The notes below the pieces were generated by a model, which ran no database searches, was not told the DNA's origin, and saw only the letters and a program-made list of their open reading frames with translations. Below, in pieces: positions 46,165 through 54,468 of a DNA stretch of 64,000 bases (position 1 is its first letter; every line of letters begins with the position of its first letter). The position numbers and the translations under genes are program-made. Origin of the DNA: Cognatishimia sp. MH4019 (GTDB lineage: Bacteria; Pseudomonadota; Alphaproteobacteria; Rhodobacterales; Rhodobacteraceae). The stretch is taken from NCBI RefSeq assembly GCF_020177595.1, contig NZ_JAHTBL010000008.1:62001-126000 (forward strand), read 5' to 3'.

Positions 46165-48233
46165 ATCTTGCGGCCCTCCAGGACCCAGATTGTCTCGGGG
46201 AAAGCCCAGGGCAGTGCAACACCCCGCGCCGTTAACGATTGCCCGGTTAACCTTACCGGACCGTTCTTCAACTCAAGGGCTCCGCGCGACAAATGGCTGC
46301 CATCGGCTTTGTTCAGCAGGTTGATCTCATAGACGGCGTCAGGCTCCAACCCTGTTAACCTTAGTAAACGCGGCGAGATTTGGGTGCTATTGGAAATCTG
46401 TGTGCGGAAGACCACAAACCGGTCGCCCTCGGCGCTGATTTGCTGCTCTGCCAGAACTGCGGCGTCTTCTGTATCAAGCCGCAGGATGTCCGCGCCCATC
46501 ATCCAGCTGCGGTTCTCTTTCCACCAAGCGGTGATCAGTGTCAGCGACTCCGCCTCGTCGTCGGTCAGCTCGCGCGGGTCCATTTCGAAACCCATATGAC
46601 GCTGCGCCGCAGTCCAGGCGCGTAGCTTGATGTTCAGCTTGCGCCCGGATGTATGACAGATGCGCGGCCCGACATGGCTGCCGGTGATTGCGCAGGGCAG
46701 AAATAGCGCGGAATCGTGTTGAATCCGCGCACGCTCTACGGCGTCGTTGCTATCCGAGAGCCAAACGCGCTGAGTAAATTCCATCATCCCAAGATCAATG
46801 CGACCGCCCCCGGAAGAGCAGTTTTCAATCTCAACCTTCGGGTGGGCCGCCCGCAGGCGGGCAAACACATCATAGATCCCATAGGTTTGTGCCGCATCCG
46901 AAACGGGCAGCACACGATTATGGTCCCATTTGATGTATTCTATCTCATTATTGCTTAAGAGTTTGGAAATTTGATTTACGATATATTCCCGCACATCAAG
47001 GCGAGAGAGGTCGAGCACGCGCTGCTGACGCCCTTCAAGCTGATCCATCGCGCCCAAAATCCAATCGGGACGCGCGCGCGCGAGGTCGCTGTTAAGGTTA
47101 ATCATCTCGGGCTCGAACCACAGCCCAAAGCCCATTCCCAGTTTGCGCACATGATCAATAAGCGGCTTTAGGCCCGCGGGCCATTTGCGCGGATCAATCT
47201 GCCAATCGCCCAAGCCCGACGTGTCGTCGTCGCGCAACCCGAACCATCCATCATCCAGCACGAAGCGCTCTGCGCCAAGGGCGGCTGCGCGATCTGCAAT
47301 CTCACGCAGCACCTCGAAATCATGGTTAAAGTAGACCGCTTCCCAGCAGTTGTAATGAACGGGTCGATCCCGCTTGACCCAAGGCACCAAGGTCTCGCGC
47401 ACATGGCGCTGCATCGGCACCGACACGCTGTTATAGCCAGCCGTGCCGGCGATCAGAACTAGCGGAGCCGTTGCGAACTCTGTGCCGATCCGGGCAGAGC
47501 CATCGGCATGGCCCCATTGCACCTGGCGACGCCCATCAGGCAGAGCCTCGATAATCATTCGATGACCGCCCGACCACGCGTAAGCCATTGAATACGCGAC
47601 ACCATCTGTGTTCGACAGCGCCGGATCATGCAGGATCGCGAAAGGTGGATGATCATGCCCCGACCGCCCCTGCCGCGCCTCGCGCATATGGATGCCGTGG
47701 CGAATATCTGACCGGTGCACGCGCCATTCGCCGACCCATTTGCCCGCGACGTCAGACACCTCGGTGCAACCCTCCGGCACGGGCAAGACGGGAGCTGCCA
47801 ACCGGTGCAGCAACACCGGCTTAGACGTGGTTAACTGAGTGGAGGCCTCAATCATCGGCCCGCGCGTATGAAACACGAAGACAACTGTCAGGTCGTCATC
47901 ACCGACGGTGATACGCAGCGTGTCATCACTCTCATCCCCCTTCGAAAACCGATCCGCCGACATAAAGCGCAACCGCGTTTGCAGCAGTTTGCCGTCGCGA
48001 TAGGCCATCAGCCCCGGTTGCCCGGCAAAGCCCGTGGCGGCCTCAGGGCAAAGCGACAAGGGCGCGATCCCGTCCAGCATCCCGCCGGTGAAATCCAGCT
48101 GACCGGTTTTGGCCAACGCCTCCAGATCCTCGCTTTTCGGCAAGGGTGGGCCCCAATAGCTCACCCATGGCACACCACCATCCGAGGCCAGCGCAATCGT
48201 CTGCGCTGTCGTATCCACACGCCATGTGTGCAC
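46161..48233 (-). CDS. Alpha-galactosidase, GH36
   Basis: 690 residues from a GTG start at 48233 that shares its G with the permease TAG stop (TAGTG). An extension to 48524 would be read through the permease gene and is rejected. GH36 hallmarks are the nucleophile in IKWDHNR, the CSSGGGR substrate loop (residues of ENCSSGGGRIDLG) and the acid/base Asp in WLSDSNDAVER. An N-terminal beta-supersandwich domain precedes the barrel. There is no signal peptide, so it hydrolyses imported alpha-galactosides such as melibiose, raffinose-type sugars or galactosylglycerol. Confidence 0.95.
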   Translation of the reverse strand: MHTWRVDTTAQTIALASDGGVPWVSYWGPPLPKSEDLEALAKTGQLDFTGGMLDGIAPLSLCPEAATGFAGQPGLMAYRDGKLLQTRLRFMSADRFSKGDESDDTLRITVGDDDLTVVFVFHTRGPMIEASTQLTTSKPVLLHRLAAPVLPVPEGCTEVSDVAGKWVGEWRVHRSDIRHGIHMREARQGRSGHDHPPFAILHDPALSNTDGVAYSMAYAWSGGHRMIIEALPDGRRQVQWGHADGSARIGTEFATAPLVLIAGTAGYNSVSVPMQRHVRETLVPWVKRDRPVHYNCWEAVYFNHDFEVLREIADRAAALGAERFVLDDGWFGLRDDDTSGLGDWQIDPRKWPAGLKPLIDHVRKLGMGFGLWFEPEMINLNSDLARARPDWILGAMDQLEGRQQRVLDLSRLDVREYIVNQISKLLSNNEIEYIKWDHNRVLPVSDAAQTYGIYDVFARLRAAHPKVEIENCSSGGGRIDLGMMEFTQRVWLSDSNDAVERARIQHDSALFLPCAITGSHVGPRICHTSGRKLNIKLRAWTAAQRHMGFEMDPRELTDDEAESLTLITAWWKENRSWMMGADILRLDTEDAAVLAEQQISAEGDRFVVFRTQISNSTQISPRLLRLTGLEPDAVYEINLLNKADGSHLSRGALELKNGPVRLTGQSLTARGVALPWAFPETIWVLEGRKI

Positions 48234-49081
48234 TATTTGACGGCGCCCAGCGTGAGCCCTGCGATGAAGTGCTTCTGCATCAGAAAGAACATCGCGACCG
48301 GGGGCAGGGCCGCCACGATGCTGCCTGCCGAAAGCATGTGATAGGCCACGCCGAACTGCGCGTTGAACGAGGTGATGCCCGCCGTCACCGGCTGCGCCTC
48401 TGGCCCTTGGGTCAGCACGACCGCCCAGAAATAATCGTTCCAGATAAAGGTAAAGACCAGCACCGCCATCGCGGCCAGCGCGGGCTTCATCAGCGGTAGC
48501 ACCACGAACCAATAGATGCGCCATTCTGCGATGCCCTCAACCCGTGCGGCCTCGATCAGCTCGAAGGGCAGGGCGCGGATGAAGTTGCGCATGAAGAGCG
48601 TGCAAAACCCGGTCTGGAACGCGATGTGGAACAGCACCAGCCCCATCTTTGTATCATACAGACCCATCTGCAGCGTGAGGTCGCGCACCGGGATCATCAG
48701 AATCTGGAACGGCACAAAGTTGCCCGCCACAAACATGAAGAAGATCAGCAGGTTCGACTTGAACCGGTAGACCCCCAGCGCAAAGCCCGTCATCGATGAC
48801 AGGATGATGCAGCCCAACACGGTGGGGACTGTGATCAGGAACGAGTTCATCAGGTAACGCGGCATGTCGCTTTGCGTGAAAACGGCCATGTAGTTGGTGA
48901 GGCCTTCAAAGGATGTCGGCGCCCCCCAGTAGTTGCCGGTCGCGAAATCTGCCGCTGGCTTGATCGAAAAGATTGCGACCGCGATCAGCGGCAGCAGCCA
49001 CATGATCAGCGCGAGCGGCAAAAGGCTCTGATAGGTGAATTGCCAAGAGCGGGAGGTTTTCTCAATCGGGGTCGGAAACAT
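48233..49081 (-). CDS. Galactoside ABC transporter permease (MalG type)
   Basis: 282-residue inner-membrane permease, six predicted transmembrane segments, EAA loop EAARVEGIAEWRIY, ending GLTLGAVK. It is coupled to the alpha-galactosidase gene by TAGTG and lies 2 bp after the other permease. It forms the galactoside import channel. Confidence 0.93.
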   Translation of the reverse strand: MFPTPIEKTSRSWQFTYQSLLPLALIMWLLPLIAVAIFSIKPAADFATGNYWGAPTSFEGLTNYMAVFTQSDMPRYLMNSFLITVPTVLGCIILSSMTGFALGVYRFKSNLLIFFMFVAGNFVPFQILMIPVRDLTLQMGLYDTKMGLVLFHIAFQTGFCTLFMRNFIRALPFELIEAARVEGIAEWRIYWFVVLPLMKPALAAMAVLVFTFIWNDYFWAVVLTQGPEAQPVTAGITSFNAQFGVAYHMLSAGSIVAALPPVAMFFLMQKHFIAGLTLGAVK

Positions 49082-49083
49082 CG

Positions 49084-50010
49084 TTAATGCCCCCGTTCTT
49101 CGCGGAACATTGACCAGAGGAAATAGGCGATGAAGATCAGCATGATCAGGAACAGCACCACGGCGATGGCCGCGCCGTAGCCCATGCGAAAGCCGTATTC
49201 CGACAGCGCTTTTTCAAACATGTAGAACGACAGCACGCGGGATGATCCAAACGGCCCCCCATTCGTCATGATCGAGATCAGATCGAAGGACCGCAGCGCC
49301 CCGATAATAGTGACCACAAAGCAGATGAACGTCGCCGGTTTCAGCTGCGGCAGGATGATATGCCAAAGCATCCGAAAGCCCTTGGCCCCGTCCAGACGCC
49401 CGGCCTCAATCTGCTCAGGATCGACCGCGTTCAGGCCTGTCAGATAGAGGATCATGCAATAGGCCGTCTGCGGCCAAAGCCCTGCGGCGATGATTCCGTA
49501 AGTCACCATCGTCGGGTCGCCCAGCACGTTGATCGGCCCCAGCCCGACCCAGCCCAGCGCCGTGTTCAGCAGCCCGAAGGACGGGTTGTAAAACCACGCA
49601 AAGACCAGACCTACGACCACCTGAGAGATCACAAATGGAAAGAAAAACAGCGACTTATAAAGCCGGATACCCACGACTGTCTGATTCAGGAACAGCGCAA
49701 TGAATAACCCCGCCGGGATGGCGAGCAAGTAAAAGGCGAGCCATTTGACGTTGTTCCAAAGGGAGACTTCAAACGCGCGGTCGGTCATCAGTTCCTGATA
49801 GTTTGCGAGGCCGATATACCGCGCCTCGCCCAGCCCGTCCCATGCGTAAAGCGACAGGTTGAAGCTCTGGAAAATCGGGATGATGACGTAGACCGCGAAG
49901 AACAAGATGCCGGGGGCCAGAAACAGCCAAGGGGTCAGCGCAATCTCGTTTCGTTTGTAAAACGACTTGCGACGCGGCGGGTTCATATCCGGAACGGTGG
50001 CAACGGTCAT
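49084..50010 (-). CDS. Galactoside ABC transporter permease (MalF type)
   Basis: 308-residue inner-membrane permease; the first transmembrane segment is about 26-46 (LTPWLFLAPGILFFAVYVI) and the EAA-type loop is EAGRLDGAKGFRML. It follows the binding-protein gene after 106 bp containing a strong hairpin. It works with the permease at 48233 and the ATPase encoded divergently at 52336. Confidence 0.93.
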   Translation of the reverse strand: MTVATVPDMNPPRRKSFYKRNEIALTPWLFLAPGILFFAVYVIIPIFQSFNLSLYAWDGLGEARYIGLANYQELMTDRAFEVSLWNNVKWLAFYLLAIPAGLFIALFLNQTVVGIRLYKSLFFFPFVISQVVVGLVFAWFYNPSFGLLNTALGWVGLGPINVLGDPTMVTYGIIAAGLWPQTAYCMILYLTGLNAVDPEQIEAGRLDGAKGFRMLWHIILPQLKPATFICFVVTIIGALRSFDLISIMTNGGPFGSSRVLSFYMFEKALSEYGFRMGYGAAIAVVLFLIMLIFIAYFLWSMFREERGH

Positions 50011-50076
50011 AGCGGCTCTCCGATGGGTCTTTGACCAGAAAAGCCCGTGCGCACGCGAGCTTATCAGGACAAAGCG

Positions 50077-50108
50077 GGCAGGGCGCTGCGTAAAGCCAGC
50101 GCCCTGCC
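50077..50108 (-). promoter_or_regulatory. RNA hairpin after the galactoside-binding-protein gene
   Basis: Perfect 12-bp stem (GGCAGGGCGCTG / CAGCGCCCTGCC) with an 8-nt loop, 8 bp after the binding-protein stop. It has no T-run. It matches the position of hairpins in the other three transporter operons. Confidence 0.7.
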
Positions 50109-50116
50109 GAAAGCTC

Positions 50117-51385
50117 TTAGTAGACGCGCTGACGCACGCTCTCCAGACGGTTCAGGATGTCATCCAGATTGTCTGGGAACACCATGAACTCCTGCAGGCC
50201 CTGCATGGCTTCCGCTGCCATTTCAGCCGGGAAGTCGCGGTCAAAGAACTGTGCCACACCGCCGGGGCTGTTCGAGGAAAGCATCTCGAAGCCTTGATTC
50301 AGGAACTCGTCATCATCGACCGACGAAGACGCGTTGACCGGCAACTGACCCAGGTTCTCACCATTGTTGATGAGCGTCTGGTTGTCGGCCGATACGACAA
50401 AGCGCAGGAACGCGCGGGCGTTGTCCTTGTTGGTCGCATTGGCCGGGATGTGGAACGTGTCCGTCGGTGCGTTCTCAGCCAGCTCAAGCCCTTCGGTGAT
50501 CGCGGGGAACTGGTAGAAGTCGAGCTGATCGTCGGTCAGACCCGCCTCGCGGAACTGCGCGACCGAGAAGTTGCCCATCAGATAAGCCGTCGCCTCGCCA
50601 CGCACCATGAAGGGCAGCGCTTCCTGCCAGCTATAGGACTGGTGGTTGTCGATAAACGCGCCCATGTCGATCAGCTCACGCCAGTTGGCGAAAGTCGCGC
50701 GCACACGATCATCGGTCCACGGAACCTCGCCACGGGCCAGCTCCATGTGGAAGTCAAAGCCGTTGGTGCGCATGTTCAGGTAGTCAAACCAGCCGCCCGC
50801 GGTCCACAGGAACTTCGACCCGATGGTGTAGCATTTGCGACCCGAATCCAGGATCACCTGGCAGTTGGCTTTCTCCTGCTCCCACGTGGTCGGCTCTTCC
50901 AGACCCAACTCGTTAAAGATGTCCTCGCGGTAGTAGATGCCCCACTGATAATAGGTATATGGCACGCCCCACTGCTTGCCATCGATGGTCATCGCACCCT
51001 TGGTCGACGCCAGATTGGTGGCGATGTCTTCTTCCATCCACAGATCCGATACGTCCTCGAACAGACCGGCGGACACATAAGGCGTCATGCGGTTTGCGGC
51101 ATACCATGTCGCCACGTCGGGCGAATTGGCCGTCAGGAAGTTACGGATCTGCGTCTTATAGGCTTCGCGGTCGATGACCGTGGTTTCGATGGTCAGATCG
51201 GGGTGCATCTCTGAGAAGCGGGCGATCATGTCCTCCATCGTCGCGCGCGGCGCGGGGTTCGATGTATCAAGGAAAATCTTCAGATCGCCGGACAGCTTTT
51301 CGCCGTGGCCCTCGGCCGGCGCACCGCCTGCCAGAACAGCCGTTGTCGCAAGCGCCGCGATGGACGCTTTGAGCATGGAATGCAT
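50117..51385 (-). CDS. Galactoside ABC transporter substrate-binding protein
   Basis: 422-residue periplasmic solute-binding protein family 1. The signal peptide (MHSMLKASIAALATTAVLAG, cut near APA) leaves EGHGEK as the mature start. GGAGG sits 5 nt before ATG 51385; ATG 51376 is an alternative. It is the first gene of a long operon that runs to galM. The ligand is probably an alpha- or beta-galactoside, by context. The IclR-type dyad at 51417-51433 lies just upstream. Confidence 0.93.
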   Translation of the reverse strand: MHSMLKASIAALATTAVLAGGAPAEGHGEKLSGDLKIFLDTSNPAPRATMEDMIARFSEMHPDLTIETTVIDREAYKTQIRNFLTANSPDVATWYAANRMTPYVSAGLFEDVSDLWMEEDIATNLASTKGAMTIDGKQWGVPYTYYQWGIYYREDIFNELGLEEPTTWEQEKANCQVILDSGRKCYTIGSKFLWTAGGWFDYLNMRTNGFDFHMELARGEVPWTDDRVRATFANWRELIDMGAFIDNHQSYSWQEALPFMVRGEATAYLMGNFSVAQFREAGLTDDQLDFYQFPAITEGLELAENAPTDTFHIPANATNKDNARAFLRFVVSADNQTLINNGENLGQLPVNASSSVDDDEFLNQGFEMLSSNSPGGVAQFFDRDFPAEMAAEAMQGLQEFMVFPDNLDDILNRLESVRQRVY

Positions 51386-51416
51386 GGTTTCCTCCCTAGT
51401 GCTTCCAGAATTTTCA

Positions 51417-51433
51417 GTTTCATTATTTGAAAC
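51417..51433. promoter_or_regulatory. Candidate IclR operator in the galactoside divergent promoter
   Basis: GTTTCA-N5-TGAAAC, perfect 6-bp arms, 32 bp upstream of the binding-protein gene and 101 bp from the iclR start. IclR proteins often bind TGAAA/TTTCA dyads. The surrounding 60 bp is AT-rich and carries another GAAA-containing half-site near 51449. Confidence 0.6.
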
Positions 51434-51533
51434 TTAGTTTTGTATATTGAAATCATAATCCCGACTCGCCTATGCTTGTCAACAGCGCCGGTCACGGGAT
51501 CATCAGAATCCCGGTCTAGCGGGGAGGAGAAGG

Positions 51534-52334
51534 ATGAACGCACCGCGTAATGGCGACGGCACCGTGGGCAAAGCCCTTGATGTGCTCGATCAGGTGGCTG
51601 GCTTTGGCCGCCCGGTGCGCTTTGGCGAACTGCTCGCGGCGTCGCCCTATCCCAAAGCCACGCTCTACCGCTTTGTGCAGACACTGACCTCACAGGGCAT
51701 GCTCAGCTATGAACCGGATCGTCAGGTCTATTCGCTGGGCGTGCGTCTTGTGCGTCTGGCCCATGCCGCATGGCAACAGTCCAGCCTCGCGCCCATCGCG
51801 CGGCCTCATCTGGATGCGCTGTCTGCCAAAGTGGGCGAAACGGTGCATCTGGCCCAGCTCGATCACGCGCAGGTTCTTTATGTCGACAAACGCAACGCCA
51901 AAGACCCGGTCGAGATGTATTCCCAGGCTGGCAAGGTCGGCCCCGCCTATTGCACAGGCGTCGGCAAGGCGATGCTCGCGTTTCTTGAGCCGTCCGAACA
52001 AGACCGCGTGATCGCCCAGCAGAGCTTTCACCGCTTCACCGATCACACGCTTACCAGTGCCCGCGCGTTGCGCGCCGAGCTAAGCGATATCCACGCCAAT
52101 GGCTACGGCTTTGACCGCGAAGAGCACGAGCCCGGCATCATCTGCGTGGCCCACCCCATCCTGACCGCTTCCAATCGCGTGCTTGGCGCGCTGTCGGTCA
52201 CCTCGACGACGCAGCGGACCAATCTGGCCGCCCTCGAACGGCTCGTCCCCGATATCCGCGCCGCCGCCCACGCCATCGCCGAAGAGGCTGGCGCGTGGCA
52301 TTTCCCAACCCAAGTCTCAACCGCAGGATCCTGA
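51534..52334 (+). CDS. IclR-family regulator of galactoside use
   Basis: 266 residues with an N-terminal winged HTH (about 10-70, FGELLAASPYPKATLYRFV) and a C-terminal IclR effector domain (about 80-255; GPAYCTGVGKAMLAF is typical). It is divergent from the galactoside operon and directly upstream of the ATPase gene, whose ATG lies 2 bp after its stop. It probably controls both transcripts through the dyad at 51417-51433. The effector is likely galactose or a breakdown product. Confidence 0.93.
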   Translation: MNAPRNGDGTVGKALDVLDQVAGFGRPVRFGELLAASPYPKATLYRFVQTLTSQGMLSYEPDRQVYSLGVRLVRLAHAAWQQSSLAPIARPHLDALSAKVGETVHLAQLDHAQVLYVDKRNAKDPVEMYSQAGKVGPAYCTGVGKAMLAFLEPSEQDRVIAQQSFHRFTDHTLTSARALRAELSDIHANGYGFDREEHEPGIICVAHPILTASNRVLGALSVTSTTQRTNLAALERLVPDIRAAAHAIAEEAGAWHFPTQVSTAGS

Positions 52335-52335
52335 C

Positions 52336-53391
52336 ATGACCGGAGTCACTCTTTCCAACGTCATCAAGCGTTACGGCGAAACCCAAGTGATCCACGGCAT
52401 TGATCTGCAGATCGAAGACAGCGAGTTTTGTGTCTTCGTCGGCCCGTCAGGCTGCGGCAAGTCCACCCTTCTGCGCATGGTTGCAGGGTTGGAGGAAACC
52501 ACCGAAGGCCAGATCAATATCGGCCCCCGTGACGTGACCCGCCTTGATCCCTCTGACCGGGGCGTCGCGATGGTCTTTCAAACCTACGCGCTCTACCCGC
52601 ATATGAGCGTGGCTGAGAATATGGGCTTCGGCCTCAAAATGAACGGCCACCCCAAGGCCGAGATCGACCAGAAGGTTGCCGCCGCCTCCAAGGTCCTCAA
52701 GCTCGACGACTATCTCAAACGCAAACCCAAAGCGCTCTCAGGCGGTCAGCGTCAGCGTGTCGCCATTGGTCGCGCCATCGTGCGCGGGCCCGAAGTGTTC
52801 CTCTTCGACGAACCCCTCTCCAACCTCGATGCCGAACTTCGCGTCGAAATGCGGGTCGAGATCGCGCGCCTGCATCAGGAAATCGGCGCGACGATGATCT
52901 ACGTCACCCACGATCAGGTCGAAGCCATGACGCTCGCCGACAAAATCGTCGTGCTGCGCGCTGGCCGCATCGAACAGGTCGGCGCGCCCATGGATTTGTA
53001 TCGCAACCCCGACAACCGTTTCGTCGCGGGCTTCATCGGCTCGCCTGCCATGAACTTCCTTGACGGCCAGATCACCGCTGGCGATGTAGAAGTGCCGGGC
53101 CTGAAAGAGACGGTAAAGCTCCCCGTCACCATACCCTCCCCAGGCACCCAGGTCCAAATCGGCCTGCGCCCCGAACATCTGGTGATGACCAAAGGTGACA
53201 CCCACCGGGTCGAGCTGACCGAGGCGCTGGGCGGCGTCTCCTACGCCTATCTTGTCACCCCCACGGGCGAGAAGATCATCGTCGAAGAACGTGGCGATGA
53301 ACGCTCCAAGATCGGCGACATGGTTGGCCTCAGCTTCGAGACGGATCGCGCGATGCTGTTTGACACACAGACCGAAGCGCGCATCAGGTAG
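52336..53391 (+). CDS. Galactoside ABC transporter ATPase (MalK/UgpC type)
   Basis: 351 residues with Walker [10 protein letters not shown], signature LSGGQRQR, Walker [12 protein letters not shown], switch THDQVEAM and a C-terminal TOBE domain. ATG 52336 is the start; the longer frame to 52183 runs through iclR. The permeases divergently encoded at 48233-50010 have no ATPase of their own, so this is their partner. It is co-transcribed with the regulator rather than with the transporter, which is unusual among the four systems here. Confidence 0.94.
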   Translation: MTGVTLSNVIKRYGETQVIHGIDLQIEDSEFCVFVGPSGCGKSTLLRMVAGLEETTEGQINIGPRDVTRLDPSDRGVAMVFQTYALYPHMSVAENMGFGLKMNGHPKAEIDQKVAAASKVLKLDDYLKRKPKALSGGQRQRVAIGRAIVRGPEVFLFDEPLSNLDAELRVEMRVEIARLHQEIGATMIYVTHDQVEAMTLADKIVVLRAGRIEQVGAPMDLYRNPDNRFVAGFIGSPAMNFLDGQITAGDVEVPGLKETVKLPVTIPSPGTQVQIGLRPEHLVMTKGDTHRVELTEALGGVSYAYLVTPTGEKIIVEERGDERSKIGDMVGLSFETDRAMLFDTQTEARIR

Positions 53392-53529
53392 ACGTCGCGC
53401 CGATGCAGCGTCGCCCCACCTTGCGCGGTGTATTGGCGCTCTTTCGGAACGGCTCAACTCTCTTTTGATTTTATGCGGTAGGCTGCCTAATTTAAGGAAC
53501 CCACACAGATCACCGAGCGCACGGCCAAG

Positions 53530-54435
53530 ATGCCCAAAATACTGTCTGTCAGGATCGCCGAGGTCTGTCGCACGATTGAATCGGACCTTGGCCATTCATG
53601 GCGCATGGGCGCTCTTGCCACTCAAGCCGGTATGGCCCCTCACCACTTTCAGCGCTCCTTCGCAGCTGTGACCGGTGAAACCGTGGCAGGCTACATCCGC
53701 AGCCGTCGGCTGGAACGCGCGGCATTGGCGCTGCGGGACACGCCTGACCGGATCATCGACATCGCTCTTGAGACCGGGTTTCAGACCCATGCCGGGTTGA
53801 CCCGCGCCTTTACCGCGCATTTCGGCATCAGCCCACGGGACTTCCGTCAAAAAGGTCTCCCACCTCAGAACGAGGGTTTGCCGCCAAGGCCCTATCTGCG
53901 ACCCCTCTCATCGCGCACGTTGATTTCAAACTGCGATCTGGTCGAAATTCCCGATCAATGGATGTGCTGTCGCCAGACCAAGGGCGTGCAAGACGGCGTC
54001 TATTTCAGTGATATCGAAAGCATCCATCACGACTTCAAAGCGTTAGGCACCGAACTCGGAAGTCGCAACGCTCTGCTGGCCACTGCTTTTCCCGAAGGCC
54101 CCAAAGGATACAATGATCCCGATGCGACGGCGCTATATGGCGCAATCGCGTCGGATCGATTTGATCTGGCATGGTCATCACAATGGCGGGGTCTGCCCGG
54201 CGGTCTCTTTGCGGTTTTTCCTCATTTTGGGCCGTTCTCGACGCTTCATTTGTCATGGCACCGGTCCGTCAGGGCTGGGTTCGATCAACTGGGCGTTGCC
54301 TTTCGCCCATCCTGGATGTTCGAAACCTATCTGTCAGCGCGCCCGGATGCGCCAAAAACCGAAATCTCCGCTCTGATCTTTCTGCCGGTGCAGAAAAGCA
54401 CAATCGGGAAAGCGCGCGACGCATCTGCGCCTTAG
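53530..54435 (+). CDS. AraC-family regulator with GyrI-like effector domain
   Basis: 301 residues. The two-helix-turn-helix AraC DNA-binding domain is N-terminal (about 8-108; MGALATQAGMAPHHFQRSF and FQTHAGLTRAFTAHFGISP), followed by a GyrI-like small-molecule-binding domain (about 135-295). This order (DNA-binding domain first) is that of the Rob/SoxS-like GyrI regulators. It precedes the amidase gene by 33 bp containing a dyad. Ligand unknown. Confidence 0.9.
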   Translation: MPKILSVRIAEVCRTIESDLGHSWRMGALATQAGMAPHHFQRSFAAVTGETVAGYIRSRRLERAALALRDTPDRIIDIALETGFQTHAGLTRAFTAHFGISPRDFRQKGLPPQNEGLPPRPYLRPLSSRTLISNCDLVEIPDQWMCCRQTKGVQDGVYFSDIESIHHDFKALGTELGSRNALLATAFPEGPKGYNDPDATALYGAIASDRFDLAWSSQWRGLPGGLFAVFPHFGPFSTLHLSWHRSVRAGFDQLGVAFRPSWMFETYLSARPDAPKTEISALIFLPVQKSTIGKARDASAP

Positions 54436-54436
54436 G

Positions 54437-54459
54437 TCATCATCAATTGCAAATGATGA
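54437..54459. promoter_or_regulatory. Inverted repeat between AraC gene and amidase gene
   Basis: TCATCAT, 9-nt spacer, ATGATGA with perfect 7-bp arms in the short gap. It could be an operator or an RNA hairpin that shapes amidase expression. Function unproven. Confidence 0.35.
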
Positions 54460-54468
54460 GGTCAGTGG

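Noticed and set aside
48234-48524. N-terminal extension of the alpha-galactosidase
   Set aside because: The extra 97 codons are the permease gene read in another frame; the GTG overlapping the permease stop fits GH36 length.
49967-51214. Long plus-strand frame (415 codons) opposite a binding-protein gene
   Set aside because: Antisense shadow of a gene with a signal peptide and ribosome binding site.
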